Shown piece after piece: positions 11,719 through 23,728 of a DNA stretch of 64,000 nt (its first letter is position 1; each line of letters opens with the position of its first letter). The position numbers and the translations under genes are program-made. A model generated the notes under the pieces. That model searched no databases. It was not told where the DNA came from and saw only the letters and a program-made list of their open reading frames with translations. Source of the stretch: Cryptomeria japonica (Eukaryota; Streptophyta; Pinopsida; Cupressales; Cupressaceae); contig NC_081412.1 in NCBI RefSeq assembly GCF_030272615.1, positions 339,814,870 through 339,878,869 on the forward strand, given 5' to 3'.

Positions 11719-14070
11719 CTAGAGGGCAGGAGGCCCTGATGATGAAGCTCCTGGGTAAGAGCCTGTCCTAATTCGTTCAACCCATTCAGGACGAAAGTTG
11801 GCTTGCCTCATGATATCAAAATCTTCAAACTCAAGCGGATGATCAACAACAACATAATCATCGTCAACATCATCATCATCATCAACATCATCAGCAGCAA
11901 TCAACTTGCACTCTGGATATATCTCATCGAGGTCAATTGGCAAGCATTCCTCAATAGTTCCTGATTTTGCCCATGTAGAAATTAGTGTTTTCCTTACAAA
12001 TGAAAAACCAATGAATAGTGAATACAATTCAAAAAACTGCAACTATATATTAATATTCTCACCTTGAGCTTTCCTTATCTTCAAGCGGAGGTTGTGATGA
12101 ACAAATACCAAGTCATTCAGTCGTTGTTGTGATAGGTGGTTGTGTTTCTTGGAATGTATGTGTTCAAACATACTCCAATTATGCTCACAAGCTGATGAAC
12201 TACATGGTTGGCTCAAAATACACACCGCCATCCACCTTAAATTTGGTATTTCATCTCCAAAAGAAGCCCACCATGCAGCTGAAAAACACATTATATGGAG
12301 ATGATATTGTAAGACTAAGAATATCTTATAATCTTAACAAACTTAATGGTTGGCAAAATAAAGAGATTGTCAAAAGTTTATAGAGTCTACTTGGTTGAAT
12401 GGTCTTTCTGCTTTGTATAGCAGCCCTAGAAGAGAGAAAGCCCTTAGCATGCTTGTACATTTCCAACTCTATCGTAGCCGCATCAAATTTTTCCAAGTCA
12501 GGAAACATTTTTTCCATGCACTTGAAGAAGCCTTGTTTGATCTCAGCATCAATTTCCAGGAAGTCAGTCTTATAGAATAACAAAGGATTGAGCAAGTATC
12601 TCGCAACATGGAAAAGAGTGTGCATTTGTCAATCCCATCTCCTATCAATTATGTCCCACAACGGCATATACCTATCCCTGTTATTTTCTAGCTTACTCCT
12701 TATCACCTCCTTGGCCCTATCCATGGCCTCATACACATATCCCATGGGGGGTTTATCCCCATCCACTAGTCTCAAGACTTTTACTAAAGGCTCTAAAAAT
12801 TCTACAATTTGTTCAAAATGTGGTAGGATACATATACTCTGCCACTGCTATGCCATTTGCTTGAGTTGTGAAACCAAACTCCATCCACTTAGCTGAAACA
12901 AGCATTCGCCTCAAATTACCTTTTTGTTCACATAATGTTTGTAATGCAAGGAAATATGTTACAAATCTTGTCACTCTTGGTCGAACTAGCTCCTTGCCTC
13001 TTGTGAAAGAGCACACTATAGCCAAAACCCTTGTGTGATTATAAACAAATTTGATAACCTTGTGAGCTTTCTGAAATGTTGCCTTAACCCATTCAATTTT
13101 TTCAATGTCCTCTAGGGTTAGATCAAGGCAATGTGTTGCACATGGTGTAAAAAATATGGAAGGATATTTATCTGTCAGAAGTCTCCCTGCAGCAACACAA
13201 GCAACAACATTGTCTGTGATAAATTGAACCACATTTTGTGGCCCTACATCTGTAACTACCACGCCATACATCTCAAACAATGCATTTGTAGATTTCATCA
13301 TATTAGATGCATCCACATATTTAAAAAAAACAGTGTCAATCTCACAAGAGACAAAGAAGTTAATGAGAGTTTGGTTCCTTCTATCTGTCCAACCATCCGA
13401 CATGATGCTGCAATTAGTTCTAGCCCACTGCAATCGATGTTGTTTAACAACATCTTGAACATCCTCTACTGCATCTTTCAACATACCAACCCTCAATGAT
13501 TCATAAGATGGGGCTTGAAACCCAGGACCTACAACTGCAATAGCATCTACCATGGGTTGCCAATATGGATTTCTGGAAGCATGGAATGTCATGTGAGAGG
13601 AGTACCAATAATTAGCAATTGCCTTCTTTGCTTGTTCAGTTACAGTTTTCCTCCATCCTGTACTCTCCAAAGTGGTTTGTGATCCCGGTGTGGTACGAGG
13701 TTGGAAGAAAGCATTTGTGTTTCCTCCACCTGTGTTTGGTCCACGTGCTATAGAATTATGTGTCGACCCAGATTCCCCGAAACTCCCATCTTCACCATCC
13801 TCACCCAAATCGTGCATCCTAGGATTTGTAGAAGTAGAACCTAGTTCAACCCCAATTCTTGCCTTTTTGGCCTTATTCTCAGCAATCCCTTCAAGAGATT
13901 GTTTTTCTTGATACGAGACATCTACAGGGCATTTTTTGCATATTTCGGTGTTATTTCGTTCTTTTGAGAAATGCCATTTGAAACGATAAATTCCACCACT
14001 GATATCATCTTCACACCAATTGCACTTGACCTTCGTGCTACCAGGAATTGTTGTGCAATGTGTCCATGCA
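11719..14070 (-). pseudogene. hAT transposase (BED finger, DUF659-type core, C-terminal dimerisation)
   Basis: Reading from 14070 downward: a BED-type zinc finger (KVKCNWCEDD, then KWHFSKERNN, about 14040-13930) runs in one open frame into the catalytic region ending at 12813. The core contains SIMSDGWTDRRNQ and QFITDNVVAC, each with a candidate catalytic Asp. A one-base change near 12818 shifts the frame, and a stop follows at about 12626; the next segments (12625-12326 and 12291-12043) hold the hAT dimerisation domain, including SSACEHNWSMFEHIHSKKHN. The tail (12042-11719) is acidic and ends RTGSYPGASSSGPPAL. No clear start codon precedes the finger; a stop lies just upstream. Copy B at 45.7-48.4 kb is homologous throughout. 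Confidence 0.88.
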
Positions 14071-14334
14071 AAGTCTTTTTGGGTTTGTGTATATTAGCGT
14101 TATCATGAAAACTGGACATTTATATTAAAATTTTCATTTTTTTGTATATTAAATGTTAATAACTTTAGAGAAAATGGCATTATGAATCTATGATAGACTG
14201 TATATATTAAATGAAAATGACATTTTCATATATTAAAAGCTAAGAATATTTAACAAAAAATGAATTTAATATTACTATAAATGAAAATGTAAATTCTAAT
14301 TACAGTTAATTACTATTAAATACAAATTTTACTA

Positions 14335-14400
14335 ATAATTAACAGTAAAACAATCAGATTACATATTTAACAGTAAAACAATCAGATTACATATTTAACA
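14335..14400. repeat. Short tandem duplication in hAT copy A
   Basis: The words TTAACAGTAAAACAATCAGA and TTACATAT occur twice back to back in an otherwise very AT-rich region (14120-14990) full of AATATTTA-like words. It probably reflects slippage inside the transposon 5' region. Confidence 0.6.
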
Positions 14401-15014
14401 GTAAATACTAAATAGAAATTAGTAAATATTTAATTGTTTAATTAAAAAAAATCTAAAATTACTAAGTTTTAAATAGTTAAATAGTAATTATTTTGTATTA
14501 CTATTTAATTACTAAATATTCTGTATTACTAGATAGTTAAACAATAATTTCTAAAATTACTAAGTTTTAAATAGTTTAATTATGTAATCTAATAATTAAA
14601 CAGTTAAACAGTAATTTAACAGTAATACAGAATATTTAATAATTACAGTAATATTAAGTTTTAACAGTAATACAAAATATTTAATGAAAAAAATATTTAA
14701 TATTACTGTTAATATTTAATATGACTGTTATTATTGTTAATGAAAATTAATATTTACTAATATTTACTAAATTATTATTACTAAATTAATATTTACTAAT
14801 TATTATGCTTATTAAATATTTACCGTTAATATGTTTATAAAATTTTAACTGTAATTTTATGACTGTTAATAAATATCGTTTAATATCGTAAACAAATATT
14901 TATTAATAGTCATAAAAATTGCAAAGAAAAAAACGATATTCACAAACAAAATTTTTTTGACTTGATGAAAAACAAGATTTAAAAAATTGCAAAGAAATGG
15001 AGAAATGGAGAAGA

Positions 15015-15215
15015 CTAAAGAAAATGAATTCTCCCACTGTGGTGAGTTCTCCCACTGTCGCGATATGCAAATGGCGTGAATTCTCCCACTGCGCGAATTC
15101 TCTCTAATCTCGCAGTCAATCCCGCAGTCACCTGCCGTGAATTCTCTCTAATCTCGCAGTCAATCCCGCAGTCACCTGCCGTGAATTGTCCCATTGCCGC
15201 AATATGCAAACCCTT
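15015..15215. repeat. GC-richer subterminal repeats of hAT copy A
   Basis: A perfect 44-bp tandem duplication occupies 15093-15136 and 15137-15180 apart from one base. Around it the word GAATTCTCCCACTG or a close variant recurs at about 15024, 15045, 15078 and 15184. hAT elements commonly have short subterminal repeats bound by transposase, so this cluster near the transposase-start end is a plausible binding region; that role is inferred. Confidence 0.7.
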
Positions 15216-15524
15216 CCACGTCGCGCACAGATATAAAGCAATTTTTTTTCCTTTCGCGACCCTTTTTGGCGAAGTTAGGGTTTTTCGTCGGGCTCTAGAT
15301 TTTATGCCAATTTTCAAGAATTAATCGCCACTTTTGCCGATCCCCGATTAATCGGGTATAATCGGGTTTGACAATCGTTGCTTCTTTGGTTGGTACATTT
15401 CCTAACAAAAATTGATATTTTTTGTTTCACACAATAGGTTTTATTTGTTCAATTTTTGGAACAAAAGGTATCAACAACCCTCACAACAATTGGTACATGC
15501 TCAACTACTGGTGCTCTTCCCCTA

Positions 15525-18500
15525 ATCTACTATGTGCGACCATAATGACTGCTGCAATGTACATCCTTATGTTACATACTTAATAATATGACAGAGAAAT
15601 GACCATGATAGGGCACAACTAAGTCATCTATCTACCCAATATGAATTCTTGTGTGATTTCAAAGTATCAAACCTTATCATCACACTGTGCAGAATTTATG
15701 AGATGATATGCACCGACCAAGCTTGGTTATGATTTTATTTCTACTTCCTTGTTACTCTTAGAGCATATGTTGTTCAAGATTCTATCCACCCTTCACAAGT
15801 CTATTGGCCGATCCTATTTTCTTTAGTTATGATGTATTACTTAGGTTCCTAAGGATTTGAAAGCCCAATCTTAGCAGTGGGATTCGCTGATTCTTTACAC
15901 CTCCATAGAGGAGCCAAGACCAATGTGCTTGCCTGAAAATTGGCTGGGCCTGTGACTGAACCAAGAGTCTGCTTTTCTTTTTTTTGTATGCTCACATTAT
16001 TGAGGGTGTACAAGAGACTGACTCCAGGAGAATAATTAAGATTTGTGGCATTATTTAGGTAGTTGCGTCAAAGTTCTTTTAGAATAAAAAGTTCAGTTTA
16101 TGCTTATGACATTATTTTGCGAAATAAAATATATATAATTTAAGTTTTAACAGATTTAGAGTCTATTCAATTTCTATGAGTCCATGTCTGGCTAGCTTTA
16201 AACTTTTGCACTGTTAAGTCTTGATTTTAAGTGGAACTAACACGAAGATCTGTACGAAGTGGACATAAGAACATACTAATTACAAAATTGCATTCATTAT
16301 GAATTCTCACAAAATGACTAATAGTCTCATCTGCTGTATTGAGATGAGATCAAATACTGATTTAGATAATTATATTTTTAGTGTGCAAGTTTGAATATGA
16401 GACTAATAATTCCCCAAATGATTACAGACTCAAGCTTGTTACAACGATCAAGAACGGATGGCATGATTATTGATAGGTATATTTTGCAAGACTTTAATTA
16501 ACTATTCTTTAATTACAAACAAGGGTGTGAAAAATTTGAACGTATAACTGCTTCTTAAATCTGTATAGCTTCATGAATTTATAATGCTATAGACTTTATG
16601 TCCAAGGAGCAAACTACATTCAGCAAGCATGGTATATCATTTGCTTTCTATTTGTGACAATATAAGATACCAATGTTGGGAGAGATGCATATCCAAAGAA
16701 TGTTACGTAACATTTAATCTTACTACAAACATTACATGTATATATACTTATTTTTCTTATGATAAATAATATATCTACAAGTATTTTTTTCTTTCAGTAT
16801 AAATGAAACGCAAAAACTAACATTTATTAGCTAGCCATTCTTTTTCCCTTTTCTTATAGAAATGAAACTCAAAATGAAGTTTCAATCAAAGTATGCCTAT
16901 TACTGAACACTTTCTCATTAAATACAGAATGAAACTCTATTTCAGGGCAATCACTTGATTCTCAGATGAATATAACAATTCAAATGGACAAACAAAAGGG
17001 CTTTCTCTCTTAATCAAACAATGACACTCTTGAGATTATTTATTCAAACTAATCATATGATCTTGAATGAGGATTAACAACGAGAAAGGTATACTTATAG
17101 AACTTTCTTTTATATTAATTAACAAATTTCTCACCCAGAATATCATAAAGTATCTCTCAAATTGTCATTTTCAAAATATATACATAAATTCATCTTTAAA
17201 TATATTTCAATGGAAAAGAACTGACAAAAGGCTTTCTCTTTCGTTACACAATAATTTTCTTTAAGTGGACACTCTGAAAGATCTCACAATCATGCATGAC
17301 AATGGGGAAACACAAAAACAAGGCTTGCTCTCTCATCAACTAAAACTCTTACAATATTCTAATCTTTTTCTTCATATAAACACTACATATTAGATCTTGC
17401 AACTACATCTCAAACTTGTAACAATAACTAAAATGGATTATAGGAAATGGAGAACTTATCTCTCTAAATCTATGCATTTTGACCTCCATCTCACCAAGGA
17501 CGAACTCCTTCCTTCCCTCTTATCTATCTTCTTTCTCAAAATCCTACAAGAGTTCTCCAAAATGGAGAAGTGGGTAACACCCAACTCCCTCTTCACAAAC
17601 TCAATATAAGGGAGATTAACTTGGAAGACTTGGATGGGGAGGTGACACTTGTCACCTTTCTATCCTCTTCCTTTATGAGGTCTTTTACTCATTTGATAGG
17701 GGACAACAATTAGGACACCCCATTCCCTAAAGTCTTCCCTCATAAATGAGGTATGGGGGGTGGAGTGGGTACCCTCAACTTATCTATCCTCAAAATTCGT
17801 CACTCATCTTAATGAGGACTTTTGGAGAGTGAAAACAAGTCATAGAGCCTTTATTGCATGCCCAATAGGCCCCCACCTCAAAATTATAGACCCTAGGGGT
17901 CTATTTTTGTAATTAAAATATAGTAATTAACTCAAAAACACTCATTATGGACCCACAATAATAGACCTCATAAACATATCTACATGTTGAATAACAAAAC
18001 CTCATTTCCTTCTAAGTAAAACATATTGGTTAGACTTGTAACTTATCATAAAGGAAGTTAATTTGAAATTAGGTGTTTCGCCTTTCTCCCATTGTTCTCA
18101 TTACTTCCTACACAGAACCAGCAAATTCACAAGCATAGTTAGATCCCAATTATAAACCATATTATTTTCTATCATTTCTTTATCAAGTTCACAAGGTAAT
18201 GCTAAGAATATTGTCATAAAATCATTTCGTTTATAATCCCTTATTCTATCTAACCATTTATTGAAGAAAAGCATGTAATGTGTTTAGGGTTGTATTAGCT
18301 ATACACGAGGAAGGGTGTTACATAATGTCCATTCCATCATACTTGAGAAAAGAACCTCAAAGTAGCATCAATATATAAAACATACATGTCTAGTTATAGG
18401 TGGGCATCATAATTAACAAGATCACACAACATTATAAAATTTCTCTCTATAAGTCTATCATCTTAATTGTACGGTTTTCATTTCACTGTCGTTTAGAAGA

Positions 18501-19729
18501 ATGCCAATAGGTCTAACATGACATTTACAATTATTATGGTTGCAACAGGGTGTTCTAGTTTTCCAAACAACAGAGATTAAGACAGGCAATCTTTTCGATA
18601 ATGCAAGACCTCTTGCAAACACTCACTCTTCTTAATTAATACGAAAAATATCATAATCTGCAACCTTTTATTGAAAATTCAAGGTACGATAAGAAGGTAA
18701 GAGAGGAGCTATCCACTTAATAATACATATTAATGCATGCACATCAAACAAGCTTTTCATTTGCACTTTCTAATCATAATAAGTCAATTATATATATCCA
18801 AAAGCAAGTTCAATGTAGCATTGTTAAAATAGGTCCTCGATTGAGTCGGTATAAAGAAACACATAAAACAATCTTTTGTGGAACACATTAATACACTTTT
18901 AGCCACTATAACATGTTCCCTTTTATACATCTTTTACACACCAGACAATTTCTCATAACAACTATTCGCACATTAATGCACATTACTTAAGATAGAATTT
19001 AATTATGTTATTCCTACAATACACATGGAGAATTCTTTAATGTAAACATACAATTTTATCCCAATAATTAAAATGAATTTTTAAACCCATAGCCCTTTTA
19101 TATTATCTAGAAGCACAAAAGCATCATAGGTTCACACAAGGGTTCAAGAAGTCACAACCTTTCTCTAACAATAAGAAAATTCACATAAGAGATAAATACA
19201 CGTAAACAAACATTTAATTTCTAGAGAGAAAGAGGAAGGATGATAATCATTCAATTTGCTACAAAATGAGCTTTCAACATCTACCATACAAGTCCTTCAA
19301 GTGGACAACACTAAGCTAGATCATAATCTTAAAACAAACACATTTCGTACTTTCAGATTCAAGACAAGCACTGACCAACCCAATGGATTAGTCTAAAGAG
19401 TACAACAATCAATAAGGAAGGTGCATACGACTCTCTTTCAGAATAAGAGTAATCGTAGACCAAGATGTCAATAACCAAACAAAGCACATATAATCACCCA
19501 AAAGCACCAACATCAAGAAGGTGAAAACAAGGTGTGAACACACATGTTACACACAATTAAGGTTTGCTCAAAAGAATACGCAAAAGAATAGAACATGAGT
19601 CCTTAAGATCTTAAAGATCCTATGCCTCAATCACACACATACAAAAGGAAGACGAGCAAACAACATAAGGTCTATACACCTCACACCAACTAAGGGAACA
19701 AGTGACACCAGAGATCCCAGTGTTTGCAA
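15525..19729. other. AT-rich spacer, no gene supported
   Basis: Only short frames occur. Because a primer-binding site and LTR in reverse orientation follow at 19730, part of this stretch (downstream of that site on the reverse strand) may be the interior of a non-coding or degraded LTR element. No gag or pol motif was found, and no matching second LTR was recognised. Confidence 0.45.
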
Positions 19730-20430
19730 CCTGGGCTTTGATACCAAATGTAATGCCCCGCCAGGAAACCCCGAAGGGATAAGGCTAAAACTCAAGAATA
19801 GAGTGCAAATATTTTTTTTTTTAGAGTTTTAAAACAAAACATAATTATGCAATGAGTTATCATAAGTTTAGATAACACAACGGAAGACATAACTAACACC
19901 TAAAGGGTTTCCCAACGTGATTACTTGATTCAACACTTAACTCAACCCACGCTATTTAACCCAATTGAGCCGATTTACTTAATTACCAGTTATTACTTTA
20001 AACAAGGATATAATTCATTCGGTAAATTAAAATTATAGATAACAGGATGAGTTCATCCATTATGGTTGAAAATGTAGCTAACATGATGAAGTTCACCCAT
20101 TAAAGTTAAAATATAGATAACATGATGAGTTCATCCATTAAGTTAAAAATATAGATAACATAATGAAGTTCATCCATTAGAGTTAAAATTTAGATAACAT
20201 GATGAGTTCATCCATTAAAATTTTAACCATAAAATTCGCCCAAACTTTCAATAAAACATAATTCATGCATCTAATTTCATTACATACTTTAATTTCATTA
20301 TAAGATAACGAATGCTTTCCAAGCATACTTTAATTGCATTGTCAACAAATGAATACATTCCATTATTAAAATTTACATTCTTCGTGATCCAAATTACTGC
20401 ATTAATAAGATGACTATATACATGCATTTA
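19730..20430 (-). repeat. LTR plus primer-binding site of a reverse-oriented LTR retrotransposon
   Basis: On the reverse strand the sequence ending CATTACA at 19749 is followed by TTTGGTATCAAAGCCCAGG (19748-19730), which matches the usual initiator tRNA-Met primer-binding site TGGTATCAAAGC. The forward-strand LTR edge is therefore TGTAATGCCCC at 19749. The other LTR edge is not certain; 20430 is a guess based on where the AT-rich, repeat-bearing sequence stops. No internal coding region was found beside it. Confidence 0.65.
20041..20222. repeat. 38-39 bp tandem repeat, five units, inside the LTR
   Basis: Units start at 20041, 20080, 20119, 20157 and 20196. Each reads roughly AACATGATGAGTTCATCCAT followed by an AT-rich filler. 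ATGATGAGTTCATCCAT contains an imperfect palindrome. Confidence 0.85.
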
Positions 20431-20552
20431 CGATTAATAGGGTTAGTGCAAGATCATGGGGGGCCAAAAAGTGGTGATGTGAAAAAAATAGCCTTCTCCA
20501 CTTGCCTAAAAACGCAAGAGACCGTGTTGACTTTTTGCTTGGCCTGGGTGTT

Positions 20553-20618
20553 AGTACACCTTGGCATGGTGTACTGACATAATGTAATAATGTATTATAT
20601 ACCATGCCAAGGTGTACT
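20553..20618. repeat. Perfect 18-bp inverted repeat with 30-nt spacer
   Basis: AGTACACCTTGGCATGGT (20553-20570) is repeated in exact reverse complement at 20601-20618. The spacer is AT-rich. It could form a stem-loop, or mark the junction of two element ends. It lies about 310 bp before the start codon of the forward gene. Confidence 0.85.
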
Positions 20619-20930
20619 GAGACAATATATTTCGACTGTGACAGCCTGTGAGTCATTTTTAACCCACGGGCTGCGCGATTTTATAAAAATTCGATATCCG
20701 ATTGTATTCGATATCCAGTGTTTTGGCCAAAAATTGCTAAAAAATAGATTGAAAGGTAAGATTTTTATTGTTTTCAATCATTTTCATTCAATTTTTGTAT
20801 TTTTTGTTAATGTTTATTTGATTTTTCATTGAAAATATGGTTTTTTCATGAAAACTAGGTTTTTTAAAATCAAATACAAAGTTTAAATTTGTTAACTAAA
20901 TTCAATTATTTACATTCAATTAGGTTAAAA

Positions 20931-21950
20931 ATGGGGGATTACAATGAAAACATTGATGAACCACAACTGCAACAACCAAACCCTCCTTTGCCAAACCCCC
21001 CCTCAATTCAGGATTTGATTGCACAAAATTTGAATGAATTGAGGGGGATTGCAGATGTATATCGTAGGATCCCTCGTCTAAATCCAATGTTTGATCCTCT
21101 CACGTTGATCATAAAGAGTATGGAAACCATGACTGAGGAGCACAATGCCGCCCTTTTGTGGCAAGATTCTATAAGGGAACAATATGCAGATGGCTTGTCC
21201 TATAAGGAGATCAAGGATCTCGAGATATCGAAAGTCGATATCACCTCATTGTTTGTGAATCCCCGCACTGGTTAACCCGTAGACCCCCAAAAAACAAAAC
21301 TTTCTATTAAATGATGCACAAATGATGGTATTGTGAAAAACTTTTGGGATCGTTGGTGGATGGTTTTCGACAAACCACCCAACAACAATCTTGATGTCCC
21401 CTTCTATTTCATAAAAAAATTGTATGTTGAGTTTGTTTTACGCAAACATGTGAACTACTTTGACATCCAACCTTTCTGGGTGTGGGTTTAGGTATGCCCC
21501 AAAATAGACCTAGGGCAATCAAAGTAGTCCAGGGCCCATAAGTCCCCCCTCCTCTTGTTGATCCCCCACCTCCAGTGCAACATCCATATATCATTTGTGA
21601 GGTGGCTTCACAGACCATATCGACTATTCACTCTTTGAGTAGCCTTTTGGTTTCTCAGGCTGGGTCACTAACTTAGCCTACTTTTGATGGTAGCGGTGCA
21701 TCCGGTGGCACTGACACGTCATCCTTAGCTCCACACATATGTGCCCCATAGTTGTGTCACGTGTGGGCACGTATGCTTGGGTTCAGTTGGACAACCCGTT
21801 GATCCTCCTGCGGACAGTGCAGATTATGAGGTGCATGAGATGCATGATGCACCAGATGTTATGACACGGACTGGAGGATACCCTGGGGAGTCCTCGCCAG
21901 TGAAAACTTTAGTGGCTAATATTCGCCAATTGGCTATTTTTTGAAATTTG
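20931..21950 (+). pseudogene. 5' coding part of a spliced gene of unknown function
   Basis: A probable untranslated first exon ends at 20754 with GTAAG and rejoins after TTCAATTAG (about 20922), just before an ATG at 20931. The first 115 codons are open (MGDYNENIDEPQLQQPNPPL at the N terminus, then a Pro-rich and helical region). A stop at 21273 and another near 21310 interrupt the frame, but the same frame continues with a convincing Trp-rich segment, KNFWDRWWMVFDKPPNNN, to 21491. Proline-rich sequence then continues in another frame (PPPLVDPPPPVQHPY). I do not recognise the family. It is followed by an intron and six small exons that remain open (22753-23728). It is either a decayed gene or one with more introns than I could place. 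Confidence 0.55.
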
Positions 21951-22740
21951 GGAATCAAATTTGGCTAATAATTTCAACTTTTAAGGTGACCCAAATCGCC
22001 ACATTTTTACAAATTTTTATTTTAATGTTATTTAAATCGCCAGAGAATTTATTTTATTAATTTTTGTAACTTAAAGATTCGCCTCAATATTTGATACATG
22101 ATTGGATAAGATTCGCCAATATTTTATAATTTGTTGTAGAAATTCAAATTAATTCACCAATAATATATCATAATTATTAGTTACTTTAGGGTTATATCAA
22201 CAATATTCTATTTCCACCATTGATTTAAAATATAATCTAATGACCTTCATTGTATTCCATGAGGTAAAATGTACCCACTAGTTGTAATGCTCATGGGGTT
22301 TGAAATTGCTTTTGAATTGTTGACTTCAATGAAAACCAATGGTCTAAAAGCAATTTTTGGCCCCATGAGTATTACAAATTGTTTGTAAATTTTATCTCAC
22401 AAAATATAAAGAGGGCTATTAGATTATTGTAAGTTAATGTTAGAAACCAAATAAAGTATATTCTAACCCTTAAACTCATTAATGATTTCAACCTTCATGC
22501 CTTTACCTTTTTTTATAAAAGATTATTTTTAAATGAAAGGAAATGCAATAGTAATTAATGCATACAATGATTATTTTCCAAGATTCGCCAATATTTTCTA
22601 CCAAAAAAAATTGATATAAATAAATTCGCCAATAAAATTAATTTTTTTTTATAAAAAGGAAAGATTCATCAATAAACATTATTATTATTTTTAGAAAAAA
22701 TTAAATATTCGTCAAGATTTTATACAATTTTTTGAGGGGA
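21911..22740 (+). repeat. Intron rich in ATTCGCCAATA-like words
   Basis: Within this AT-rich intron ATTCGCC or a one-base variant recurs about ten times, often followed by AATATTTT, for example near 21918, 22077, 22118, 22582 and 22624. The spacing is irregular, so it is not a simple tandem repeat. A MITE interrupts it at 22189-22469. Confidence 0.55.
22189..22469. mobile_element. Foldback MITE with TTA target duplication (Tourist-like)
   Basis: A 281-bp element whose two halves are inverted repeats of about 120-130 bp (for example TTGTAATGCTCATGGGG at left and CCCCATGAGTATTACAA at right). The outer ends are GGGTTA at 22189 and TAACCC ending at 22469. TTA flanks both sides (22186-22188 and 22470-22472). 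A TTA duplication with GGG-starting ends fits PIF/Harbinger-derived Tourist MITEs; the class is inferred. It sits in an intron of the forward gene. Confidence 0.85.
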
Positions 22741-22752
22741 GGTTTCTTAAAG

Positions 22753-23728
22753 TTATCCTTGGTCCTCGCATGCTAGAGGCGAGGAGGCATCGTCATCATA
22801 CATTGATGATGTAGTGGTAAGATTTGTATTTTCACAGTTCATGTTATATTTTAAATGAATATTTATAATCTAGATAATATTAAGTACTAATTTTTATTTA
22901 CATGGTCTATTTAACAGTTGATGATCGAGGAGGAGTTGAGACAGATTCAGGAGGGCACCTTGTCGGCCATTTCATTTGGCCTTGATAGCTTGACGGTACA
23001 TATATTATTGCACCTAGTCGTTTGTATTTTATTGTACATACATGTTCATCATTTATATTGGTATTAATTAGATTATGTAGTAACTTGCATGTATATCTTA
23101 TTTTACTCTTGTAGGGCACAAGCAACACGATTACGGGGCAGTGTGATTTAGGATCTGGTAGTGCAGATGGAGACAAGGGAAAGGTAATTGGATGCAAATA
23201 TGATTGAATGAATAGTTTAAATAACTTGTAGTGATTATACACATCTAGACATAGATTGATAGTTTCATATACTTGTTGTGTATATGTACAGAGAATTCTT
23301 GGCTTCACATCCTTGATGACTACACCTAGTATACCTGGAGATGAAGAAGAAGAAGAGATGCCTCGAGTAGATGTGTGTTTATTTTATTTTGTGTTTAGTA
23401 GATATAATTTGTTATTATCAATGCCAATTATATGCTAACTTGTATCAATGTCATGTTTCTGAACATATGTAGGTTGTATATGAAAATATTGAAAACATAC
23501 CTCCTCTACTGAAGACATACATCAAGAGTCCTGCAAAGCCGAAGAGAAAACATGGAGATGAGGTAAACATGAATAGTTCAATTATAGTTCATTTTTATGT
23601 TAACTTTTTGAATGTGAATTATATAATATAACTAATATTAATCGTGGTTTGTTTTTCTTGTGCAGGATCCTTCAGAGCCGAGTAGTGCGGTGAAGAGGAT
23701 TGATTTTGATGATCCATCAACAACTTAG
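22753..23728 (+). CDS. Six terminal exons of a spliced gene, unknown function
   Basis: Exons at about 22753-22816, 22918-22995, 23115-23183, 23292-23372, 23473-23562 and 23666-23728 are joined by introns with GT-AG borders (donors include GTAAGA, GTAATT, GTAAAC). Every junction falls between codons, all exons are open, and the last ends in TAG. The product tail is polar: MIEEELRQIQEGTL, an acidic EEEEEMPR stretch, and a basic KSPAKPKRKHG segment that could be a nuclear localisation signal. No domain was recognised. Intact symmetric exons suggest recent or current coding use, in contrast with the broken 5' part. It points toward the reverse transposase-like gene at 30423-27524, and the two may be partners in one element. 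Confidence 0.75.

Larger units (their letters stand above)
11334..15388 (-). mobile_element. hAT DNA transposon, copy A, with both ends and 8-bp target duplication
   Basis: The 4055-bp element is flanked on each side by GTTGGTAC (11326-11333 and 15389-15396). An 8-bp duplication is diagnostic of hAT insertion. In MITE copy 1 the same site is single (CTGTTGGTACATTTCC). The ends are imperfect inverted repeats: CAAGGAAGAAA at the left and CAAAGAAGCAA read inward from the right. It carries a transposase gene on the reverse strand, an AT-rich stretch at 14120-14990 and GC-rich subterminal repeats at 15015-15200. Frameshift and stop lesions in the transposase suggest it is no longer autonomous. Confidence 0.93.
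11048..15524. mobile_element. MITE copy 2, interrupted by an hAT insertion
   Basis: The left part (11048-11333) and right part (15397-15524) together rebuild a second copy of the MITE at 6511-6975. The terminal words are TAGGGGAA at the left and TTCCCCTA at 15517-15524. Compared with copy 1 it lacks about 56 bp just inside the left end, where GGGGAAA/GGAAA microhomology may have mediated the loss. The uninterrupted copy 1 acts as an empty site that proves the hAT came in later. Confidence 0.85.

Noticed and set aside
13131-13499. 122-codon forward frame
   Set aside because: Antisense shadow of the hAT transposase core.
15076-15324. Overlapping frames on both strands in the GC-rich patch
   Set aside because: Generated by the 44-bp duplication at the hAT end; no protein motif.
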